Source of the DNA: Psychromonas sp. SP041
GTDB lineage: Bacteria; Pseudomonadota; Gammaproteobacteria; Enterobacterales; Psychromonadaceae
NCBI RefSeq assembly: GCF_000470315.2
Contig: NZ_CBRF02000028.1
Span: 1 to 62,818 of the forward strand
Length of the DNA: 62,818 nt
Direction: 5' to 3'
The notes under the pieces are model-generated. The model searched no databases. It saw only the letters and a list, made by a program, of their open reading frames with translations, and was not told where the DNA came from. The translations under genes and the position numbers were made by a program. Positions 18,598 to 26,783 of the stretch are shown here, piece by piece. Each line of letters opens with the position of its first letter. Position 1 is the first letter of the stretch.

Positions 18598-20364
18598 TTA
18601 TGAGAACGTTAAGCCAGGATCATCAGTATTACTAGTGGCGACTTTAAGTCGATCAGTCAGCTCTGTGTACTCTGAACTAAGAATCGTGTCGACATAATGC
18701 CATTGGCTTTCAACTTTCTCTTGAGTGAAGGTGAGGGTTAAAAAACCTCTATCTTTAGCATTTGAATATTTAAGCCCCTCAATTAAAGAAACAAAACCAT
18801 CCTCTGTACTTTCGATTGCGTCATCACTAATATTTAAATAATACTCAAGTCCGGGTGACGAGATGGAAGCCGTTGCAAACTCAACACCGACAATTTTATC
18901 ATCGCTATTAGATAACTCATTTGCCCATGCATTATGTGTATCACCCGCCACAACGACTAAATTTTTTGATGCGTCATTAAAGATGGCCAATACTTTATCT
19001 CGCTCTGTTGCATATCCATCCCATGCATCTAAATTATATGGTAGTTCAGGGAAGGATAATAAACTAAGAGCATCAGCAGTCAGTTTGTCTGCATTGGCTT
19101 CATAATAGGTCTGCTCATCGGTGGTTATCGTAGAATCTCCAGCTTCGATACGTGCTGCTAATAAAGCTAATGGTCCTAACTCTGCATAATCCGTTGTACT
19201 CATGGCATTTAATGCAATGGCACCAGGTAATTTCATTTCACCCATTAATACTTGTTGACCTAATAATTGCCAACGGCCGTTATTGACACTCACGCTATCT
19301 TCAAGCCATTGTAATTGCTCTGCCCCGAGCATGGTTCTTTCAGTTTCATAGAGATCTTGGTTAAACGTTTCCTCATCAAACAAAACACTACCATCAAAAT
19401 AATTTGCATAGTTGAGCTGTTTTTCACGGGCTAAAACACGGGTATCTAGCATGTATAAATCAACAAGATCACCAAATGAAAATTGACGATAAATTTCTGC
19501 ATAGTTACCTTCACTCCAAGGGCGGATAGGTAACCATTCAAAGTAAGCTTGCAAGGCGGCAAGTTTACGTTCTTCAAAACTACCTTCATCTTCGGTATGG
19601 TTTGCTGCGCCATCACTCCAAGTATCATCAGCGACTTCATGGTCATCCCAAACGGTGATAAAAGGCACTTTACTGTGTAATAGTTGTAAATCAGGATCGC
19701 TATGGTATTGAGCATAGCGAGTACGATAATCACTTAAACTAAAAATTTCAGTTTCGGGTAATACTTGACGATCTATTGCTTCAGCATTATCGCTGCCGTA
19801 CTCGCCTCGACCGTATTCATAAATATAATCACCGAGATGCAAGATGGCATCTAAATCATCTTGTTGTGCGGCTAAGTTATACACATTAAAAAAGCCAGCA
19901 GGGTAGTTGGCACAAGATAACACGGCTAATTTAACGGAGTCAGGCGAGCCATCGGGTAAGGTTTTAGTGGTACCTATTGAAGAGGTTGTGCCATTACTGA
20001 TGAAACGATAATAATAAGTAGTGCCGGCAGAAAGGCCAATAGCATCTACTTTAACGGTATAATCTCTTGCGTTGCTGGTGGTCGTATTACCTGTATTTAC
20101 TAATTGAGTAAAAGCTTCGTCTGTCGCTATTTCCCAAGATACCGTAATTTCACCTTCGGTTGTTGGTGTTACGCGAGTCCATAAAATAATGGCATCCGTT
20201 AAAGGATCACCACTAGCGATACCATGATTGAAGCCAATATTATTGTTTGTTTGAGCGTCGTCATCATCGCTAGCACAGCCCATTAAACCATATGATACAA
20301 CCGCGGCACCTGCCCCTTTCGCTGTTAATATTAGGAAGTCACGACGAGAAATAGATCCTTTCAT
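18598..20364 (-). CDS. PhoD-type alkaline phosphatase/phosphodiesterase, Tat lipoprotein
   Basis: An exported metallophosphatase of the PhoD family, likely releasing phosphate from organic esters outside the cytoplasm. The N-terminus has a twin-arginine motif (ISRRDFLIL, residues 5-13) and a lipobox-like LMGC near residue 30, suggesting a Tat-exported lipoprotein. A fibronectin-like N-terminal PhoD domain (HGIASGDPLTDAIILWTRVTP) precedes the catalytic domain with LHLGDYIYEYGRGEYG, WDDHEVADD and VVAGDTHNAW, which bind metal. Length is 588 residues. No pho-box was identified. Confidence 0.9.
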   Translation of the reverse strand: MKGSISRRDFLILTAKGAGAAVVSYGLMGCASDDDDAQTNNNIGFNHGIASGDPLTDAIILWTRVTPTTEGEITVSWEIATDEAFTQLVNTGNTTTSNARDYTVKVDAIGLSAGTTYYYRFISNGTTSSIGTTKTLPDGSPDSVKLAVLSCANYPAGFFNVYNLAAQQDDLDAILHLGDYIYEYGRGEYGSDNAEAIDRQVLPETEIFSLSDYRTRYAQYHSDPDLQLLHSKVPFITVWDDHEVADDTWSDGAANHTEDEGSFEERKLAALQAYFEWLPIRPWSEGNYAEIYRQFSFGDLVDLYMLDTRVLAREKQLNYANYFDGSVLFDEETFNQDLYETERTMLGAEQLQWLEDSVSVNNGRWQLLGQQVLMGEMKLPGAIALNAMSTTDYAELGPLALLAARIEAGDSTITTDEQTYYEANADKLTADALSLLSFPELPYNLDAWDGYATERDKVLAIFNDASKNLVVVAGDTHNAWANELSNSDDKIVGVEFATASISSPGLEYYLNISDDAIESTEDGFVSLIEGLKYSNAKDRGFLTLTFTQEKVESQWHYVDTILSSEYTELTDRLKVATSNTDDPGLTFS

Positions 20365-20577
20365 TCACTTTATCCTTCTGCGTTAAAAATGTTTGCATTA
20401 AAATAGTATAGAGTGAGTTTGTGACAACTAAATGATAAAATAGTTAGCTATTTATCGTTTAAATATTATTTTATATCCCATGTAAAACGTAGACAGGTGA
20501 GTAACTTAGGTTATTTATTCTAACAATTACTGTTTACGTTTGGTTATAAGGGCAACGGTTTATTATAACGGTATGAA

Positions 20578-21114
20578 TTATTCTGCAATTAAATTTTCAA
20601 ATAATCTATCACAGCCTTTTTTTAATTCGAGCAATTCTTCCAAAGGCAATTTAGCCTTGCATAACATTTTTTCAGGGACGGTTTCAGCTTGGTTTTTTAA
20701 GTTAATACCTTGCTCTGTTAAAAAGATTTCACGTACGCGTTCATCATTTTCACCGCGTTGTCGTGTCAAGACGTGCTTACTTTCAAGACGTTTTAATAAA
20801 GGCGTTAAGGTACCGGAATCTAAATGTAGTATCTGCCCTAGATCTTTTATATTAATCCCATTATTACTCCAAAGTACAATCATCACTAAATATTGAGGGT
20901 AAGTTAAATCAAGCGCTTTTAACATCGGGCGATATGCTCGGACAATAGCATTCGCCGTGCTGTATAAAGAGAAACAAAGTTGTTTTTCAATTGCCAAGTT
21001 AGAACCAGGTTCTACTATTGAGCAAGAATGAGTTGAACAACTCTCAACTGAAGCATGATCGACCTCTTCACACTGGCTCATCTTTAAATCTACCTTATCG
21101 TTACTCATATTCAA
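20578..21114 (-). CDS. ohrR: MarR-family regulator of the OhrR type
   Basis: A 178-residue MarR-family repressor. The block KQLCFSLYSTANAI carries the cysteine that reacts with organic peroxides in OhrR, followed by LTYPQYLVMIVLW, LHLDSGTLTPLLKRLE and GENDERVREIFLTEQG, all OhrR-like. An unusual N-terminal extension of about 45 residues with four extra cysteines precedes the core; a later start cannot be excluded. It is divergent from yqhD, not from the usual ohr peroxidase, and OhrR-box-like dyads lie between them. The OhrR grouping is by motif and is fairly strong; target and signal are inferred. Confidence 0.78.
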   Translation of the reverse strand: MNMSNDKVDLKMSQCEEVDHASVESCSTHSCSIVEPGSNLAIEKQLCFSLYSTANAIVRAYRPMLKALDLTYPQYLVMIVLWSNNGINIKDLGQILHLDSGTLTPLLKRLESKHVLTRQRGENDERVREIFLTEQGINLKNQAETVPEKMLCKAKLPLEELLELKKGCDRLFENLIAE

Positions 21115-21130
21115 TCCGTTAAATAATTAC

Positions 21131-21142
21131 ATTGTGCACAAT
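21131..21142. promoter_or_regulatory. Palindrome next to the regulator start
   Basis: ATTGTGCACAAT is a perfect 12-bp palindrome sharing its ATTGTG half with the larger operator at 21183. It sits 16 bp before the regulator start, suggesting autoregulation. Confidence 0.5.
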
Positions 21143-21182
21143 ATACTTGCGTTATCGTTTCAATGCGAGATATAATTGACCC

Positions 21183-21210
21183 ACAATTAAATTGTGTGCA
21201 ATTTAATTTG
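21183..21210. promoter_or_regulatory. OhrR-box-like operator
   Basis: This 28-bp dyad reads ACAATTAAATTGTG followed by TGCAATTTAATTTG. It follows the layout of the Bacillus OhrR operator, two AATTAAATTGT-type arms in tandem and inverted. It lies between the regulator and yqhD. Confidence 0.6.
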
Positions 21211-21419
21211 AATGATAATAATTTAGATATGCGATATATGAGCAATATTTAGTTCATGTTTGATTCGTATTTGATCGCAACATAAAACTGAAACGTATAG
21301 GCACATGTTGTATAAACAAAGTCGATTCGCCGATGTAATGCATTCAAGTAAATCATTCTCATTAATACAAAATTTTTAATAAACGATGAATAGAATAAAT
21401 CGTTTTAAAGGAGTAATAG

Positions 21420-22571
21420 ATGAACAATTTTAGTTACCACAACACGACCGCAATCCATTTTGGTCAAGGTCAAATTGCAGCGATCACTAACAGTATTCCA
21501 AAAGACAAAAAAATATTAGTCACCTATGGTGGCGGTTCTATTAAGGGCAACGGCGTTTACGACCAAGTAGTTACAGCACTTGCTGACCATAACTGGGATG
21601 AGTTTTCAGGTATTGAGCCAAACCCACAATACGATACATTAATGAAAGCAGTTGAGCGTATTCGTGCAGAAGGTTTTGATTACTTATTAGCAGTAGGCGG
21701 TGGTTCTGTTGTTGATGGTACTAAATTCATTGCAGCTGCAGTGAACTTTGAAGGTGAAGAAGCGTGGGATATTCTTGCTAAGCAAGGCAAGATTGAAACT
21801 GCACTGCCATTAGGTTGTATTTTGACATTACCAGCAACGGGTTCAGAAACGAATTCAGGTGCTGTTGTTACTCGTGGTAAAGAAAAATTAGCATTTGGTA
21901 ATCCACTTGTACGTCCTCAATTTGCAGTACTAGACCCTCAAACTACATTGAGCTTGTCTGAACGCCAAACATCTAATGGTGTTGTTGATGGATTTGTTCA
22001 CGTAATGGAGCAATACCTAACGTACCCAGTTAACGCAAAAATCCAAGATCGTTTTGCAGAAGGCATTTTATTAACATTAGTTGAAGAAGGTCCAAAACTG
22101 ATTGTTGACTTACAAAATATGGAAGCGCGTACCAACGTAATGTGGGCTGCGACTCAAGCACTAAGCGGTTTAATTGGTGTCGGTGTTCCTCAAGATTGGG
22201 CAACACACATGATTGGTCACGAACTAACAGGTAACTTTGGCGTAGACCATGGTCGTAGTTTAACCATCGTGTTACCAGCAGTCATGCAAGTATGTCGTGA
22301 AGAGAAAAAAGCAAAATTATTACAGTACGCTGAGCGTATTTGGAATATCACTGAAGGTTCAGATGATGCACGTATCGATGCAGCTATCGAGAAAACAAAA
22401 GCATTTTTCTCTGCAATGAAAACACCTGTGTCGTTAAGCGAAATCGACTTAACACAAACTGATGTAGATACAGCAATGGTAAGTTTAGAAGCACACGGTA
22501 TGACTAAGCTTGGTGAAAACGGCACAATAGATTTAGCTCGTTCTCGTCAAATCTTAGAAACAGCACTTTAA
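21420..22571 (+). CDS. yqhD: NADPH-dependent aldehyde reductase / iron-type alcohol dehydrogenase
   Basis: A cytoplasmic oxidoreductase of the iron-containing alcohol dehydrogenase superfamily, BDH/YqhD branch, which reduces a range of aldehydes, including those from lipid peroxidation, with NADPH. Visible blocks are GGGSIKGNGVYDQV, the nucleotide-binding GGGSVVDGTKFIAAA, PATGSETNSGAVVTR, and metal-binding VVDGFVHVMEQYLT and HMIGHELTGNFGVDHGRSL. Length of 383 residues is close to 387 in E. coli. It is divergent from an OhrR-type regulator, which suggests induction by organic peroxides. Confidence 0.92.
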   Translation: MNNFSYHNTTAIHFGQGQIAAITNSIPKDKKILVTYGGGSIKGNGVYDQVVTALADHNWDEFSGIEPNPQYDTLMKAVERIRAEGFDYLLAVGGGSVVDGTKFIAAAVNFEGEEAWDILAKQGKIETALPLGCILTLPATGSETNSGAVVTRGKEKLAFGNPLVRPQFAVLDPQTTLSLSERQTSNGVVDGFVHVMEQYLTYPVNAKIQDRFAEGILLTLVEEGPKLIVDLQNMEARTNVMWAATQALSGLIGVGVPQDWATHMIGHELTGNFGVDHGRSLTIVLPAVMQVCREEKKAKLLQYAERIWNITEGSDDARIDAAIEKTKAFFSAMKTPVSLSEIDLTQTDVDTAMVSLEAHGMTKLGENGTIDLARSRQILETAL

Positions 22572-22657
22572 GTTAAGCCACTATTTAAATAGCTAGTTTA
22601 ATCATGTTGTTGAATAACATCAGAGTCATTAATGGCTTTGATGTTGGTCACTACTGA

Positions 22658-22687
22658 ACTAAACTAAACTAAACTAAACTAAGCTAA
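22658..22687. repeat. (ACTAA)n microsatellite
   Basis: Five to six units of ACTAA, the last ones degenerate, lie between yqhD and its likely terminator. Confidence 0.8.
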
Positions 22688-22744
22688 ATAAAATTAAACA
22701 AGTTTATCTAACGATATTTGAAACTTGAATCTGCCAAATAATAT

Positions 22745-22782
22745 AAACGCATCTCTAAGCAATTAGGCATGCGTTTTTTTTT
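22745..22782 (+). terminator. Terminator after yqhD
   Basis: AAACGCAT and ATGCGTTT form a stem with a 16-base loop followed by a T-run of nine. Confidence 0.7.
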
Positions 22783-22869
22783 AGCCTCAATAGGCTTCTA
22801 TTTTTTTGTTAGTCTTAGTCTTCTTCTGCGCTTTTCCGGTCATATTGATTTTTATTTACTGTGCTTTCG

Positions 22870-23063
22870 CCCTGTCGGCGACTCTACTTTCTTTGAACAG
22901 TAAAGAACCTATACCTATAAAAGATTCAAAGAAAACTGTCACCGATTCGCTTTCTTGCCCAAACAATAAAGGGCTTTCCTAACGCACCAGTTCATACAGC
23001 GCGTCCATGCGCTGAATGAACTTACAGCAAACGTCCTGTTTGCTGTCGCTGAAAGTCCTTCAT
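22870..23063. repeat. 194-bp structured direct repeat, copy 1
   Basis: It is nearly identical to 23163-23356, offset by 293 bp. It contains the stem TTTCTTTGAA/TTCAAAGAAA, then two adjacent hairpins. The first (22991-23020) pairs TTCAT, CAGCGC with GCGCTG, ATGAA around GTCCAT. The second (23025-23045) pairs CAGCAAAC with GTTTGCTG around GTCCT. Both loops start GTCC. An outer stem (22959-22978 with 23051-23070) closes both hairpins in this copy only, giving a cloverleaf-like fold. Confidence 0.75.
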
Positions 23064-23162
23064 TGTTTGGAAAAGCTCAACGGCGGGAGAGTGGTAGCTA
23101 TTTTGAGTGTGGGTTCGTCTGCGCTCAACGAGTTACATTAATATTTCCAGCTTGGTTTTTCA

Positions 23163-23356
23163 CCCTGTCGGCGACTCTACTTTCTTTGAACAGCAAAAAA
23201 CCTATACCTATAAAAGATCCAAAGAAAACTGTCACCGATTCGCTTTCTTACCCAAACAATAAAGGGCTTTCCTAACGCACCAGTTCATACAGCGCGTCCA
23301 TGCGCTGAATGAACTTACAGCAAACGTCCTGTTTGCTGTTGCTGAAAGTCCTTCAT
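23163..23356. repeat. 194-bp structured direct repeat, copy 2
   Basis: Same sequence and hairpins as copy 1 with a handful of substitutions. The far right arm of the outer stem is missing or altered after 23356. No ORF here is credible. Confidence 0.75.
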
Positions 23357-23398
23357 CTTTATTATGAGTTTTTGATGCCATATTTTAAAAAGGAAAAA

Positions 23399-23422
23399 AG
23401 TAAGATTTGACCCCATTCACTT
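23399..23422. repeat. Short repeat GATTTGACCCCATTCAC, copy 1
   Basis: A near copy (GACTTGACCCTATTCAC) occurs at 23911-23927, so the two flank the 95-residue gene between them. Similar words are common near REP-type elements in gammaproteobacteria (recall). Confidence 0.45.
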
Positions 23423-23431
23423 TTTTATTTT

Positions 23432-23719
23432 TTAATTAATGATCGAAACACCATCGATTTCAATAACCGTATTAGCATCAGTTCGTTCAATTATTTTCAC
23501 TAACGTCGATTGAATCGTCTCGTCTTCCCGAGCGTCATTTTCACTCAAAAACGTTTGGTCTTGTGGTTTAGCGTTCTCATCCGCAGTGAATGAAACAATG
23601 ACTTTAGTTGCAGAATCCGACGTTTGACCAAAATACGCTAGTGAGATCTGAGGGTAGCCGTTAAATCCTTTTTTAACTTGCTTCGCGATACGTTTTTTTG
23701 CTTTATCTATATTCATCAT
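23432..23719 (-). CDS. Conserved hypothetical protein, 95 residues
   Basis: A small soluble protein starting MMNIDKAKKRIAKQVKKGFNGYPQISLAYFGQTSDSATKVIVSF, with acidic stretches later. I recall similar short proteins in other gammaproteobacteria with the pattern KAKKxxAKxxKxGFxGYPxIxxxYFG, but none with a known role. No signal peptide or membrane segment is visible. It lies alone between two copies of a short GACCC(C/T)ATTCAC repeat, inside the repeat-rich island. No function is proposed. Confidence 0.7.
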   Translation of the reverse strand: MMNIDKAKKRIAKQVKKGFNGYPQISLAYFGQTSDSATKVIVSFTADENAKPQDQTFLSENDAREDETIQSTLVKIIERTDANTVIEIDGVSIIN

Positions 23720-24176
23720 TGAATCCTTATGACAGCCAAACCAGAGAAAATATAACGAGGTTTGTAGAGTAACTTATACCAGTCAATAGAGCATCTTGGT
23801 TTGTGGTGAATCTATAGTACGATTTTCCTTGGCTGCATACATCTATTTATTATTTGATAATCACACTAATTTATTAAAAAATTCCTTAATACAGAGCCAT
23901 TCAGACTTGACCCTATTCACTCGCGTAATCATATGAGCAAAAGAAAAATAATGCTCTGAGTCGGTAAAATTAGCAAAAATAACGAATTATTCATTGCCTT
24001 TTCTATAGCCTTAATGGAATACTTTTAGCTCAACAATAGTTAGAGATAAAAGTATGTATTACAGTTAACTCTATATCTTGTATATCTGAATTAGTCTTAT
24101 AACTTAAAACGAATATCAACACTTTGTTAAGTACTCAAAATAGTTGGTTAAAATGTATAAGAGAGAGCATAACCCA
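23720..24176. other. Gene-free repeat-rich gap
   Basis: No gene. It holds the second GACTTGACCCTATTCAC word (23911-23927) and otherwise AT-rich sequence. Confidence 0.4.
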
Positions 24177-25406
24177 TTATTTATAATTATTTATAGGTCC
24201 GCGATCCATTAGTACTTTTATATTTCTATCGCTATCCATTTCTAACTTAGGTCTATTTTCAGAGTTTGGGACGCTATACGACTCTAGGGCCTCAATAACA
24301 ATCCCATTTGGAGTATTCGTGATGATACCGGGAACACATGTGTAGATATTGTTATCCTTACTTGCATTTTTAGCTGAAATACTAATTTCAGTTCCATTAT
24401 GATTATCAATTAACATCGATACATTGTATTTATTAAATGAGCCTGAACCGTTAGATTGAGCTGAGTAAGCAACCGGAACCACTGCTTTAATAGTATCATC
24501 CAAACAGATCTTAATTTCTTCTTTGCATATTGTATTTTTAATCGAAGATTGGAAAAATCCTTTTTTCTCTGGCTTAGTTCCGACTTCATCGCCTAAGTGA
24601 CGCACTGCGTTTTTATAACTTTGTAACACCGGAACACCTTTAGCGCCAAACATAGCTACATCAACTTGCTTTCCATTGGCAAGATAGACCAGTGCATACA
24701 CATCATAGTCTGTATTACTGTCCCATGATATTGATACAGTTATTTCTGAAGTTTTCTCAATAAGAATAGGTTTTTTACCTTTAGACAGATCAACTTTACC
24801 ACTAACTTTTTCCAAATTTATGCTTGGACTAACTTTCATTACTGGTTTAATTGCCTGTGTGACAACTGTTTTAGGTACTTGTTTGACTTCATTATCCACT
24901 TCAATGCCATAGTTCGAACATAACCCCACAAGGCCTGTCGAAAAACCTTGCCAAACGGCTCTTGCTTTAGTTTGTCCGTTTCGATTATATATTTCAGAAA
25001 TAATGATCCCTTTTTCTGTATTGAAAGCAAGTGACGTTAGTTTCGTAACAGTACCATCACAATGAATTTCAGCCGTTAAATTTAGCCCATCAAAACCGAT
25101 GTCATTATCTTCAGTTAAAGTGATCGCTATTTTAGCAATATCAGATACATAATTAAGATCAAAGTTGATCTGGTGAGTAGTAACACCATTACTTTCTATT
25201 GGTGTTATGAATTGTGCTATTTTATCAATATCACAAGGTTGGTTAAAAAATACCATACCATCGTCGTTTTTTACTTTTCCTGTGTCATCAAGTAAAAAAG
25301 CGGTTAGATTTATATCTCTTGTGGTTGATGAGGAGTGTTTAATTAAAATCGTGCCATTATTACGCGGCAATGTGCAATTACCACCTTTTATAAGTTCGGA
25401 ACTCAT
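24177..25406 (-). CDS. Two-domain TerD-like (tellurium/stress family) protein
   Basis: A 409-residue cytoplasmic protein. Residues 1-190 form a TerD-type domain: it opens LIKGGNCTLPRNNGTILIKHSSS, has ILLDDTG-like and DDGMVFFNQP strands, and ends ISEIYNRNGQTKARAVWQGFSTGLVGLCSNYGIEV, a TerD hallmark. A linker (195-225) leads to a second, diverged domain from about residue 226 (TVSISWDSNTDYDVYALVYLANGKQVDVAMFGAKG). TerD domains bind calcium and normally sit in ter operons; here none of the other ter genes is present. It lies in a repeat-rich island, suggesting acquisition. The function of such lone proteins is unknown. Confidence 0.75.
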   Translation of the reverse strand: MSSELIKGGNCTLPRNNGTILIKHSSSTTRDINLTAFLLDDTGKVKNDDGMVFFNQPCDIDKIAQFITPIESNGVTTHQINFDLNYVSDIAKIAITLTEDNDIGFDGLNLTAEIHCDGTVTKLTSLAFNTEKGIIISEIYNRNGQTKARAVWQGFSTGLVGLCSNYGIEVDNEVKQVPKTVVTQAIKPVMKVSPSINLEKVSGKVDLSKGKKPILIEKTSEITVSISWDSNTDYDVYALVYLANGKQVDVAMFGAKGVPVLQSYKNAVRHLGDEVGTKPEKKGFFQSSIKNTICKEEIKICLDDTIKAVVPVAYSAQSNGSGSFNKYNVSMLIDNHNGTEISISAKNASKDNNIYTCVPGIITNTPNGIVIEALESYSVPNSENRPKLEMDSDRNIKVLMDRGPINNYK

Positions 25407-25880
25407 TATTTTTTCCTTATTGATAGGTTAAATATTATACTCTCACTAAATGGAGGCTTGAAACTTCATCACAACTAAAAGTGTCTGAATTAGGTATATA
25501 AGACAAAATATCTTGAGAAATATTTATTCATAATTCGTGTAGATTCATTAAAAATTCGATAAAAATAGCGAGGTTGTAGAATTGCTTTCATAACTAAAAA
25601 ATGAATTTTTGAAATCAATTTGAAGCCTTTTAAAGTATTAGAACATATATTTCCCTTCCATAAGATAGACTTTTTTGTCCTTGTAAGGTTTAATTTACAC
25701 CAAGATTATATGAGACTGCGATAACATAAATGCTTAATAATACAGCCTAAAGACGATCAATTGTGTGTTTAACTTTTAGTTTGGGATGTGAAACACACAA
25801 CCACACAGAGCGAATTGTGAAAATATTAAATAGGATTACAAGTGAAATAGTAATTAAATTTTTTAATGGAAGAGCAAAAG
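25407..25880. other. Gene-free gap upstream of the TerD-like gene
   Basis: AT-rich, no gene. It should contain the promoter of the TerD-like gene near 25410-25450. It ends at the first group II intron remnant. Confidence 0.4.
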
Positions 25881-26069
25881 TGTTGTGCAGTCATTCATTG
25901 AAGTTAGTTCGAAAACCAAAAGGATCAATATAGCGATCAGTAATGCGTTTTTAGCAAGAAAAGGTTTGATGTCATTAAAGGATTTGTGGATTAACATTCA
26001 CTATTTATCATAAGATGAACCGCCCTGTGTGGAGCCGCATACAGCGTGTTAGATACCTCCGGTTACCCG
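25881..26069 (+). mobile_element. Group II intron 3' remnant A
   Basis: About 190 bp homologous to 26608-26783 and 28615-28794. The core GAACCGCCCTGTGTGGAGCC from 26017 is a domain V-like hairpin, and GTTAGATACCTCC with GGTTACCC looks like domain VI and the 3' splice end. This copy has lost about 25 bp between domains V and VI. No reverse transcriptase remains. It ends nine bp before the stop codon of a minus-strand gene. Confidence 0.6.
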
Positions 26070-26077
26070 ATTATATG

Positions 26078-26326
26078 CTATATATATCTAAACAACTTAT
26101 ATACGACAATTAAGCAGGAAGACGTGATCCCACCGAGAACAGTTGACACAATCAAAAACCATGAAAACCAAATCATCGATAGCTCAAACCAGTTAATAGT
26201 TTCTATACTATGAAACTCTTGTTGCGGATTGTGTTGCAATGCAGCATAAACAGCGGCATTGCCAGCTAAAAAACCTAGCAGCACAGCTACTACCCAACCT
26301 ATTTTTAAAACTTTACTCAACCTCAT
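26078..26326 (-). CDS. Small two-helix membrane protein, unknown
   Basis: About 82 residues from ATG 26326 (MRLSKVLKIGWVVAVLLGFLAGNAAVYAAL); a TTG 18 bases earlier is also possible. It has one hydrophobic helix near residues 8-29 and a second near residues 48-75 (WFSWFLIVSTVLGGITSSCLIVVYKLF), with a short polar stretch between. No family recognised. Its stop lies nine bp from the end of intron remnant A, and its upstream side begins at the GTTA edge of the 172-bp repeat. It therefore looks like the content of a gene cassette read on the minus strand. Confidence 0.6.
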   Translation of the reverse strand: MRLSKVLKIGWVVAVLLGFLAGNAAVYAALQHNPQQEFHSIETINWFELSMIWFSWFLIVSTVLGGITSSCLIVVYKLFRYI

Positions 26327-26428
26327 ATTATCGTTTACGTCCAATATTGTAATTTAAGTGTTTATGGCTATTTTCCAACTTTCACAAACTAGTGCGATTA
26401 TAATATTCACTATCTAATGAGGAGCATA

Positions 26429-26600
26429 TAACAGCTTTATTAACTCACAAAATGTCATTTTAACGGTGGAAATACGACAAGAGTTAATGATTAAAATATT
26501 ATTATTACTTTACGTTGGTTTATCGATAAAACAAAGGGCTATAGTTCACTTGTGAATCTTTAATCATCTGAAAGCATGGGACGTTGCAATCTTTACGGTG
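26429..26600. repeat. 172-bp repeat D, copy 1 (candidate attC-like site)
   Basis: About 90% identical to 29115-29286 and exactly the same length. Internal symmetry: TTAACTC (26440-26446) with GAGTTAA (26481-26487), and AAAATG-T-CATTTT (26449-26461). Read on the minus strand the two copies stop matching immediately after GTTA. Intron remnant B follows directly at its other end. Confidence 0.55.
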
Positions 26601-26607
26601 CTAGAAA

Positions 26608-26783
26608 GTGTTGGACAGTCATTCATTGAAGTTGAGATCAGTAATGCGTTTTTAGCCAGACAAGGTTTGATATCATTAAAGGATTTGTGGATTAATATTC
26701 ACTATTTATCATAAGATGAACCGCCCTGTGCGGAGCCGCATGCAGGGTGGTGTGGGGCAGGAGGTTAGATTTCTCCGGCTACC
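26608..26783 (+). mobile_element. Group II intron 3' remnant B
   Basis: The best-preserved copy. Domain V spans about 26718-26753: GAACCGCCCTG pairs with CAGGGTGGT, with an inner TGCGG/CCGCA stem. It is followed by GAGGTTAGATTTCTCC (domain VI-like) and CTACC. An internal deletion of about 28 bp relative to copies A and C lies near 26634. It lacks any reverse transcriptase ORF. Confidence 0.65.

Noticed and set aside
23063..23275. 70-residue plus-strand ORF between the two structured repeats
   Set aside because: It is built almost entirely from repeat sequence and has no plausible homologue.
22870..23356. Insertion sequence or CRISPR-like array
   Set aside because: Only two copies, no transposase, and hairpin structure unlike CRISPR repeats with regular spacers.
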